A program made the translations under genes and the position numbers. A model generated the notes under the pieces. The model was not told the origin of the DNA. It was given only the letters and a program-made list of their open reading frames with translations, and did no database searches. Shown one piece after another: positions 13,858 through 64,000 of a DNA stretch of 64,000 bases. Origin of the DNA: Megaleporinus macrocephalus (taxonomy: Eukaryota; Chordata; Actinopteri; Characiformes; Anostomidae); assembly GCA_021613375.1 (NCBI GenBank), contig CM038710.1, forward strand, positions 26,982,763 to 27,046,762, read 5' to 3'. Numbering within the stretch: the first letter of the stretch is position 1; every line of letters starts with the position of its first letter.

Positions 13858-16232
13858 CTGCATTAGTAGAAGAGAACAACTTGGGATGCGAGCTTTGGCT
13901 TTGGTCCGTAGGCTGGTTTGCTGTGCAAGTTATGCTTTTGCTGCAATAAAGACAGAAATGTATAACAATTTAATGTATAAAATAAAAACATTTACATATA
14001 AAAATAACATTTTATGTAATTCAACACTAACCAGGATATAAATGTCTGAGTACACAACAATTTAATTTTGATTCTTCAGGAGATTAATTAATGCATTATA
14101 AAAAAAAGTGGAATACAGACAAAAAAATGACCGAGTGTTGCAGCCTCAGAACATTTATTTCCAGGAAGTGACATATTTTAATAAAAATTAACTAAAATAA
14201 AAAGTTCAAAGAAAATGTATAATTGTTTTATATTATCTCAGAATATATCTAATCTTATGTTTCTTTCATCTTTCTCTTACCTTTACATATTTCTTAATAT
14301 TTCAGATGTGATATTTCTGCTTTATATTATTTACATTTATATTATTGTTCCATGTGAGCAGGCAGTAGATTTTGACTTTGAAACTAAATGACACCTTCAG
14401 ATCAACAACTTCACATCAGACAGCTTCATACCATAAATAACTGTAGCTTAAAAGAACATACCAGGTTAATGTTGCAGAAGGCTCCTCATTTTCACCTTCC
14501 TCGTGCTTCTGAGTCTCTGCTCTGGCTTCCTGCCACTTCCCTACCGCTATGGTAAACGTTGAGGCAGGCATCGGCATAGTGACATAATAATCCCATTTCA
14601 AGAAACCTGATAAATAGAGCGAGAAATAAGTGTAAAGCTTATCCCACAGAAGTGGTTTTGAGTGGAAGTACTAGGTGCACTACATGTTTCTGTAAAATTA
14701 CATGCTAAATTATTGCTTTTCAAACAGACCTGTCTCCTCAGGCATGGGACTGGCCTGATTCTCACCACTTAACAAAACCGTATATTCACATGGGGCTCTC
14801 ACGCGTGCTTGCCAGGTCGACATTGCAACAGGTGGTTCCTGGCATGGGAAAAGGGCTCGGTTGTTGATGGGGGAGCCCATGGTGTAAACACAGCACCTAA
14901 ACATGTCAAAAAGACTTGCATTATCCACAACATTATGAGCCTGAAGGCATAAAACATGTCAGCACAGGCCTGATCTAGGATCAGAATCGCCTCAGATTAG
15001 AATAATTTCATTTTTTAATTCTCTGTATTCAGCGGTTTACAAAGCATTGAAAGATTTGTGTAACTTTAAGAAATTTGTAATCAAATAGACAAAAGAAAGA
15101 ATAACTTTCAACTTCTGCAAGATATTTAAATCCATTATTATAGATATAGATAGATAACGGTGTGTCACACAGTGTCTGATACCACATAACTGGCTTACTT
15201 GAGAATGCACCCAGAGTTATAAGGAAGATATTAAGTTTCCTAGCAGTACTGTCAGTTATCTATCTTGCTACATTACACAGCCAGCTTCCAAAGGTCTTGC
15301 CACCATCAAAACATGAGTCTTTAAAAAGACGTCAGCCTAGACTACTGTGGTACCATAGTGTGTCAAGTCCTATACTCTTGGTTTATCAAATCCACTTGAA
15401 CTGAATCAATTCGATTTTTCACCAAACAACATTACTCTTCTATATGAAATCTGAATGCAGCTTCTGGTCCAGCTTTTGCACAAAACAGGTGTGCTCACCT
15501 ATCATCCTGGTCTTTGGTCCACCTCACAGAGCCTCCTGTAGGTTTGGTCTCATACCAGATCCTAAGGATCCGAGGAAAGTCGCCGGGGGATTGAACCCCT
15601 TTCTTTCTGATTTGAAGACTCCACTGGTCCATGTGGAACAACATAGGCTGCGCACAAACACCAGAGGCATAGCTGCACTGCAGATACAAATCTTGCTGTT
15701 GTCTCCATCTGTCTGAAGGAACAGATATCAGCTTCTGTACTAAAACAAATGCCGACTGCCTACTGTCCTGATCCACCTTGTCTCCCTCAAGAAGGTTCCT
15801 AAGCTCAGGCACAGCAGACACATCCACCTCCTCCACCTTGGACACCACCAGGTCACAGCAGTCCAAAATCAATGTAAACTCACTCGCATCATCCCATGAT
15901 CGTTTACTTACGCCACTCAGTCCTCCGTGTTGCACTGCCTCATCAGGTAAACGTGTAGTACTAGTAACACACCCAGCTTCTTCCACATCGACAGCATCCA
16001 GAGGGGGTGTATCTTCTAAACGTTTAGAAGGTACTGATCCTTGCCCCTTTAATCCATCAGCTCCTTTACCAGGCTCTAAAAACAGGACAATGCTGCCACC
16101 AATGACCTTCTTCTGGAAGTCAACAGTCAAGTCCAGCGAATAGTGGCGGACCAGCATGTGATTCGTGTTGGCACACAAAGGCAGGTCATCTTTATTAGGG
16201 TCCAGATCACGTTGTAGCTCAGACTCCATCAT
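13608..16232 (-). CDS. aopep: aopep (aminopeptidase O), first four coding exons
   Basis: Aopep is an M1-family zinc aminopeptidase that removes N-terminal residues (Arg preferred in the mammalian enzyme, including angiotensin III to IV). Loss in humans causes dystonia. The window has the start codon and four coding exons, which encode the N-terminal beta-sandwich domain. Supporting blocks are DDLPLCANTNHMLVRHY near the N terminus, GSPINNRALFPCQEPPVAMS (the M1 FPC-[DE]-P motif), YYVTMPMPASTFTIAVG, and PFSRLDVLIVPPGFSSLGMA. The catalytic HExxH exon would follow, but I do not find it leftward, so the next intron must exceed 13.6 kb. That is plausible for a gene known for large introns. No inactivating change was seen in these exons. 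Confidence 0.93.
13858..14495 (-). other. aopep: aopep intron between coding exons 3 and 4
   Basis: AT-rich; nothing recognised. Confidence 0.7.
14496..14606 (-). CDS. aopep: aopep coding exon 3 (3' boundary uncertain)
   Basis: It encodes WDYYVTMPMPASTFTIAVGK then WQEARAETQKHEE. The core is unmistakable. I place the donor at GAAG/gtgaaa (14495), because it joins in frame with the strongest acceptor of the next exon. An alternative donor gtatgt at 14461 extends the exon by 34 nt, but then only a poor AG in exon 4 keeps the frame. Confidence 0.8.
14730..14896 (-). CDS. aopep: aopep coding exon 2
   Basis: This 167-nt exon (phase 2 in, 1 out) encodes CCVYTMGSPINNRALFPCQE, then PPVAMSTWQARVRAP and VLLSGENQASPMPEET. 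The NNRALFPC-EPP block corresponds to the conserved M1 segment that lines the substrate N-terminus pocket. The donor is gtctgt and the acceptor catgtttag. Confidence 0.95.
14897..15498 (-). other. aopep: aopep intron between coding exons 1 and 2
   Basis: AT-rich; nothing recognised apart from a short gata run near 15143. Confidence 0.8.
15499..16232 (-). CDS. aopep: aopep coding exon 1
   Basis: The 734-nt coding part begins ATGATGG. The second Met (16227-16229) has A at -3 and G at +4, a better initiation context than the first. The sequence reads DLDPNKDDLPLCANTNHMLV, then DFQKKVIGGSIVLFLEPGKG, matching the start of mammalian AOPEP. The middle (residues about 60-120) is a poorly conserved acidic stretch. 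It ends RIWYETKPTGGSVRWTKDQ before a gtgagc donor in phase 2. A possible 5'-UTR acceptor (ccctgacag) lies 14 nt upstream of the first ATG at 16246/16247. Confidence 0.93.
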
Positions 16233-16246
16233 TCAGTGTGTCTGTT

Positions 16247-17489
16247 CTGTCAGGGTTTCATTTCACTATTTACAGTGTACAACCTCCACCTCATTTAATG
16301 GATAACACTGTCATTTATTTCACATCACAGGATTCAATATCTCCATTCCTTGAGTCACGATGGTCTGAAATTGAAAAGATGAGTCTATTTAATACTTCAG
16401 CTTCACCAATACATTTTAGTAGGATAACCTACATAAAGACATGACATATTGTGATAGAAAGCCTAAAAGAACACTAGCTAAAATGAATGATCACTGGTTG
16501 TAAACATGACTATGTACAGTTGTGTTGCACTAATCTATAGAGTGAGCTTTTTATATGTTTTAAGACCAGGAAATGCCCCTCTAATGATGCATACTGATGA
16601 AAGGAGGAACAGCATCATCTTATTGTCGAACACTTGAAGGCTTGTGAGATTTTTATGTGTTTTTCTTCTGGCTGGCTAAAGCAGAAGCAGACCCGATAGT
16701 TAATATTTACTAGCCTTAACTTCAGAACTTATCTCTACTGCCCTGGAGGAGATTCTCAGTGGTTGTTTGTCATATTTATGCATGCTGGATATTACAGAGA
16801 GAGAAGACTGATGGATGCAAAAAAGAATGTTATGAATTCTGTCAAACCAGTGAGGACAAGGAATGCAATGATGAGACCAGCATATAGTGCCAGACCAGCA
16901 TGTGATTTGTGTTGGTTAGTAAAGGCAGGTCATCTGCACAAAACTGGACAATTTTTTTATTTATTTTCTTTATTTATTTATTTTAACATTGGTTTACGGT
17001 TCCACATTTACTGTAGATCCTCCGTGGTGATTCTGCAGGGCGGGGAAACATACAGCTCAATTAAAAAGTAAATTAATAAAAAGTAATACATTCATTTAAA
17101 GGAAAGTGCTCAGAACTGCCTGCCCTGCAGTCTGCGTGTTTTGAACGCACCCAGCTGCAACCGCCGTCCAGCCAGAGCTGGCCTGACTCCTGACATTAAA
17201 ATATAATTTTAATAGACAGTGAGGAACTTGGTGAACGTCCTGTGTCAGTGTTTGCGTTTCGCTATTTCCACCATCACAACAGCTTAGCAAACAACTTTTG
17301 TTGTTGTTTTTAACCACTGCCGTCAGCTTCCTCATATGCATCGTTAGCCTAACATTGTATTCTGCAATGTATTCACAAACTAAACCGCTTGCGGGAGTTG
17401 CAGGCGGTGTAAAGTCAGTGTAGTAAAGGTCGATAAGGGTTTGGTGTAAAGAGGAGACTGTGTGAACAAAACCTGCTGCTTCCACAAAC
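16247..17489 (-). other. aopep: aopep 5'-UTR intron (inferred)
   Basis: The stretch is AT-rich with no coding signal. The open frame at 17096-17485 starts from GTG, has no recognisable domain and is read as chance. Confidence 0.4.
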
Positions 17490-17600
17490 CTGCTTCCTCC
17501 AGCGGCTCCACCGCCGCGCGCGAGAAGCGCCCAGCACGCTGTCGCACGTGAAGAGTCGTCACTTTCCCGCGCCGGTGAGTAGAGCTGTATATCTAAGGAT
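17490..17600 (-). promoter_or_regulatory. aopep: aopep promoter / non-coding first exon, CpG-rich
   Basis: A short CpG-dense patch (17505-17575, including ccgccgcgcgcg) stands out from AT-rich surroundings and lies 1.25 kb upstream of the aopep start codon. It contains an E-box CACGTG at 17545-17550 and an E2F-type TTTCCCGC at 17563-17570. On the minus strand GGAAGCAG/gtttgt at about 17490 could be the first-exon donor. No TATA box was seen. The transcription start is inferred. Confidence 0.6.
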
Positions 17601-18959
17601 CTGCCTCACCCCACTCACTCCTGTACACACACTGTTTATAACCTGCTGGACTCTTTTCTACTCTAAAATATAACAACATGCAAATAAAAACGGTCGACTA
17701 ATAAATTACAACAGTTTAAAATAAAAATAAAACAATGCAAATCTTAGTATAGCATTTTTTATCATTTTATTATTTTTTACTCTTTTTATCATGTTAAACG
17801 GCCCGTATGATGAAAAATCACTTCAGTGAAATCAAAGACTTCCATGTAGTTTTATAACACACGTCCAGATATGTTAAAGTCTACATATCATGTAAATCTA
17901 TTTTTGTCAGTTTTCATGAAAGGAATGCTCCGAAATCACTTAAAATGAAACGTTATTATTTTGGAGATACATGTTTTTCTTTGGACAGCGGCATAATGTA
18001 AACATTCATGCTTTTACTTTTCTTTAAATTAAGAAATAAAACAATGTATTTCTATACGTGTGCTTATAGGCAGTTTAGCCCCGCCCATTCACATGGACAT
18101 TAAAAGCAGTGTTTCAGACTGTACAGCTGTTTCTTTAAATGCAACAGCCAATAAGAACATTTGCTATTTGCATATATCAAGCTTACAGACATAGTAACAG
18201 AACTACCTATTTATATCTAATGTATAAAGAGAAATAATGGAAGAATGGTCTTGTAAAGTAAAAACGAATTATAACTATTTTGGTACACTAAATCACACTA
18301 AAGGACTTCAGAGCAATAATAAAAAATAGAAGAAAACACTTAACTATAGAGATATATAAACTTTTATTGAAATAGTGTTGCACAAATACTGATACTGTAT
18401 CGGTATCAGAGGTGATTACGGACCCGCACATGAGAAGAATGTGGGATCAGGAATCAGTAAAAGTGGCAAACTATTCAGGGCTGAAATATGTAAGAGAAGT
18501 ATTCTGCTGGAAGATCACACTAACGAGAGCCCCTTACCTGAATGTTTGGAGTTGGGCCTTTTCAGTAATTACTGATCTGCCGCTGTGTAGTCACTTACAG
18601 AGCTAATGTTAGTGCAGACTGTTAGTGAGGGACCTTGATTTAGTCAGGCCTTAATTTAGCCTTTAGCATAGCAGCCCACTAACCTGGCTAGTGTGTCCAC
18701 TCCTTTGGTCAGCTGTGTCACTCAGCAGTGGAGCCCTATGTTTCAATCAAAATGGGAAAACACTAAAAGAAGCAGCTTCTGACACCATATTTACTAATGT
18801 TTGGTAGAGTCAGACACTCGAAGAGTAAACATATAAAACTTCAGAATTTAAGATATAAAATGGCATTCAGCACCGGTTTAAATTATTTTGCACAATAAAT
18901 ATTACACTCTCTCAAGTTGTTAAACATGGTTCATCGTATTACTAATTACTGATTATACT

Positions 18960-19027
<68 letters not shown>

Positions 19028-20103
19028 TTATTTCTTTTTTAACCAACTTATATAATTAAAAAATGTACTAGTATAAAAAATCAGGACTTACTAGTTAGGT
19101 TAGATAGAGTTAGCATCGGTATGGGTACTTTGTATTGCCTGTGCTTAAGGATTAAGTTTAGCGTCGGAAGGAAACAAAGCAGCATCGATGCATCTCTAAT
19201 CCGAAACATGTGTAATACAGTGTGATGAAAAGATGTGTATTTTGTATAATTTTTTTATGATTTGTATGTGACACTCTTTGCTGAAACTGACAACACAGCT
19301 TTTACCATTAAAGTTTATTGGATTCCTGTGTGGCATTGACAAAAATAAATCAATATCCACTTCTGTGCTTCTTAATAAGACCTTGGAGACAGAAAACAAT
19401 CTAGTAATCTTGAAAACAGAACGGTTCTCACAGTGTTAAGAGCAGCAAGGTGTGTAACAGATCGAATGGTGCAATGACGTTGGTAACTAAACAAAATACT
19501 TCTTCCTAAACAGTAGGTTCCGCTATAGTCTGAGACATTATGGGATATGACTAATGGTATGGCATTTTGAAAATTTGGCACAATAAAAACAAACAAAAAA
19601 TGACCTACGAACAGTCCTAAACAAGGTATCAGCTTAAAAATACATAAAAAATGACCAAACAAAAAATATTCCTCATCAACATGTGATTTATCCACCCTGT
19701 GCTTTATCTTTTTAAGTGATGTTGACTTTTTTTCAGTCCTCTTATTGACTCATTCTGATAGAGTTAGTCATAGCCACAGTAATATTGGTACATTACAGCC
19801 AGTGCTTATCAAACCAGAGAGCACATAGTAACTACAATTCTCTATAAATAAACAAAACATATATACATCTCTTATATATCTCTGTTAAAATATATATATT
19901 CTGTTATTGCAGCCAAAAGCCAGAGAATAGAGAACTCCTGTTTCATGACATCAGGTTCTAATGTTAAAATATTTAGACATTACAGTTTCCAACACTGCAA
20001 AGTATTTCAATTTCTCCATGTAAAGTTCACACCTGTACACAAGATGCACTACCATTTTAGAATAAGACTACCCTTATAAAGGTTTATGAAGAGCTTAAAT
20101 GCT
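17601..20103. other. Intergenic region between aopep promoter and dock8 3' end
   Basis: AT-rich and without a supported gene. It holds a fragment of the MITE family (about 17925-17990), a TA microsatellite (18964-19015) and weak repeat-like text. The 107-codon minus-strand frame at 19372-19695 has no recognisable domain. Confidence 0.6.
18964..19015 (+). repeat. (TA)n microsatellite
   Basis: A pure TA run. Confidence 0.97.
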
Positions 20104-20916
20104 TTTATTAACAGTTATTACTTAGGTAATAAACACCTTACAATCATTAACAAGCAGTCACAACACATAAATGAAAAGAGCTACAGGGATTTGTTGTTTG
20201 TTAAAGGTTGGACTTTGATGTTTACTGATCCTACATTGTCTTCTCAATTGGTCATCTTTATTATTGTCTTATAATTACTTATTATTACTTTGTGTTAATA
20301 AACTACCATTAATAAACTCATTTTTTTAAATCATACATTTATGTAAGGGTGGTCTTATTGTAAAATGGTACCACTTTTTTCAACATTTCCAAGTTAACAG
20401 TTTGGTAGTTGATAGACAACAATTGTTAATCAGATATTCTGTGGAATGCTGGTACAAAAAAACAACAATACAGACAATTTACAGATTTAAAACAAACAAA
20501 ACCAAAAAATAACAACTTGATTTCATGTTATATGTTATATTATATGTTATAAACAAAATATAACTGTGGTATGTGGTCCCCATTTTACTATTTCCATATG
20601 AGTTAAGTGGGTGAATTTATTAATAAATAGTTCAATACTTAGTTATTTACCAACTACCAAAGTACCAACCTGCCACTCCCAGAAGATCTGGAGAGCACAT
20701 GAACCGATCCAGATAAAACAAATTCTACAATGATCTATATTCAGTATCACTTTGATGAACTGGACGTCAAATAACAGCATTCGTGATATGATCTAGCGTC
20801 TTTAATACTGTGCATGAAACCCGGCTCCAATCATCCAAACATCAGCGTCGTTCCTCGTCTCTGAATGACGGAACATTCTCCTCCCGATGTCCCCTGGAGA
20901 CCCCATTCTCATGACA
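20104..20916 (-). other. dock8: dock8 3' UTR region with candidate poly(A) signals
   Basis: Minus-strand AATAAA hexamers occur at 20616-20621 (about 300 nt past the stop), 20257-20262 and 20104-20109. I cannot tell which is used. The stretch is AT-rich, without coding signal. Confidence 0.4.
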
Positions 20917-62785
<41,869 letters not shown>

Positions 62786-63462
62786 CTACTGAGATGGAGT
62801 CAGAAGGGAATCAGATCATACACAATATCATAGTCAGAAAACTAATTTTATTTTAGTTGTTTTGTTTATTTGCTTTCGTTCCTCACAGCAACAACATGCA
62901 GGTCTTTGTTTCTTACTCTGATCTCAGTGCATGCACAACAATTAGACCATGATAGGGGATCTTCTGCACGATTGAAGTCTTTTAGAGTGACACGATGTGA
63001 AATACTTCATTTGCAGAGAACCTTACAGACACAAATATTCTTTACATTGGTGGTGCAGAAGTTCCCAGTGTAAATCTAAACATTTTATTTACTATCCAAA
63101 ATCACAACTGAACCTACACAAGTATTCTGAGTCTTTACATGAAATGCTGATGATAGTAAAATAGTGGAAACTTACTATGACTGGATTAAACTACACTAAT
63201 TAAATACTGTTTAAATGAAAACATTGTCTTTTAACTATCATAAAACTATCAGGCAGCATTTTCATAATAATTTAATGTAATAACTTAGTGTGATGGAGTT
63301 CTCTGAGGCACTGAACTTATCAGACACGTGTTTCCTATCACCACCACTGTGATCAGTTCTGACCTAGTGAGCACTTCCAATCAAACCACTCTGAATGAGT
63401 CTGTTTATGTCGTAACTATTTAAACATGACCGGCATAGATCAAGTTCACCTGGGTTAATAGG
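62786..63462 (-). other. dock8: dock8 intron upstream of the first visible exon
   Basis: No further exon could be identified before the window ends. Confidence 0.6.
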
Positions 63463-64000
63463 TGCGTCTGAAATCGCCTACTAGTCAGTAGATACTAGAT
63501 TAGAGCCAGTATGTACTGCTCGAGCGGCAGACTAGTAGGTAAGTTCAGTAGGTGAGTTTTAGTAGCCACACAAGCTCAGACATACTACGTCCACCATATT
63601 GCCAGCGTCCTGTGACGCAAGACATCAGACCACCACTGTAAAAGTCCTGCTATTCATTTAAAAGCTCCGTTTACTGACTGATTTACTTTTTGTGACACTG
63701 ATCTGTGTTTTTGTCTGAATATGTACTCAGAGAAGACAAAACGGGAGGAATTTAATCATTGTTTACCTCAGCAGTAGCGCTAGCTTCTGTAGCAGCAGTT
63801 CACTATCCCTAGCTACGTACACACAGGTGACGTTTTGCTTTTCATCGTTTTATTCCTCCGCTTTGAATTCATCCACGACTCCAGATGAATCATGGGATAG
63901 CGCAGTGTGCTGTGTTCACCTACATAAAAATGGCTGCCGATTCAGTAGGTCATCCGGGTACCGTCCGCCTACTTCTTGATGCCTACTGAATATTCAGACA
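63463..64000. mobile_element. Non-autonomous DNA element with imperfect inverted ends
   Basis: The left end tgcgtctgaaatcgcctact and the right end gcctactgaatattcagaca (reverse complement tgtctgaatattcagtaggc) are related. The interior repeats agtaggt and ctactga motifs. No open frame. The right boundary coincides with the window end, so it may extend. Confidence 0.6.

Noticed and set aside
15778..16143. 121-codon plus-strand frame over aopep exon 1
   Set aside because: It is the antisense shadow of a real coding exon.
17096..17485. 129-codon minus-strand frame beside the aopep promoter
   Set aside because: It starts at GTG, not ATG, has no recognisable protein text and lies in the inferred 5'-UTR intron.
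19372..19695. 107-codon minus-strand open frame between the genes
   Set aside because: No domain, no splice or promoter context, and composition like the surrounding AT-rich DNA.

Overview
The window is vertebrate nuclear DNA, almost certainly from a ray-finned fish and probably an otophysan (tetra, catfish or carp relatives). The exon-intron structure, the AT-rich introns full of TA, CA, GA and GATA microsatellites, and the decayed Tc1/mariner and other fish-type repeats all point that way. Assignment below class level is inference from repeat text recalled from memory.

Two protein genes can be supported, both on the minus strand and in tandem. At about 20.9-62.8 kb lies the 3' two-thirds of a dock8 orthologue (dedicator of cytokinesis 8, a CDC42 guanine-nucleotide exchange factor). 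I traced 29 coding exons. Their phases join without a break into 1,291 codons plus a stop, covering the region after DHR-1, the whole DHR-2 catalytic domain and the C-terminal tail. The last coding exon encodes only 17 residues and sits 2.3 kb beyond what looks like the end of the gene. The 5' part of dock8, including DHR-1, lies beyond base 64,000.

About 3.4 kb downstream of the dock8 stop is a small CpG-rich promoter (about 17.49-17.60 kb) for the second gene, aopep (aminopeptidase O, M1 zinc metallopeptidase, formerly C9orf3). Four of its coding exons lie between 13.6 and 16.2 kb and encode the N-terminal beta-domain. The catalytic HExxH exon is not in the window. The remaining 13.6 kb to the left is therefore read as one very long aopep intron. 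It contains a dead Tc1 transposon, a 132-bp CT tract, a local duplication and two GC-richer repeat-poor blocks that could be conserved regulatory DNA.

The two genes have no known shared pathway. Dock8 acts in actin control at the leading edge of immune cells, and Aopep trims peptides. Their adjacency is a synteny observation, not a functional cluster. I found no tRNA, rRNA, CRISPR, viral or bacterial-type system. The points most worth a second look are the hidden dock8 terminal exon with its read-through alternative tail, a duplicated splice acceptor beside one dock8 exon that could act as a poison exon, a MITE family with four copies in dock8 introns, a Tc1-type MITE sitting inside a TA microsatellite, and a GC-rich block in a 6.4-kb dock8 intron.
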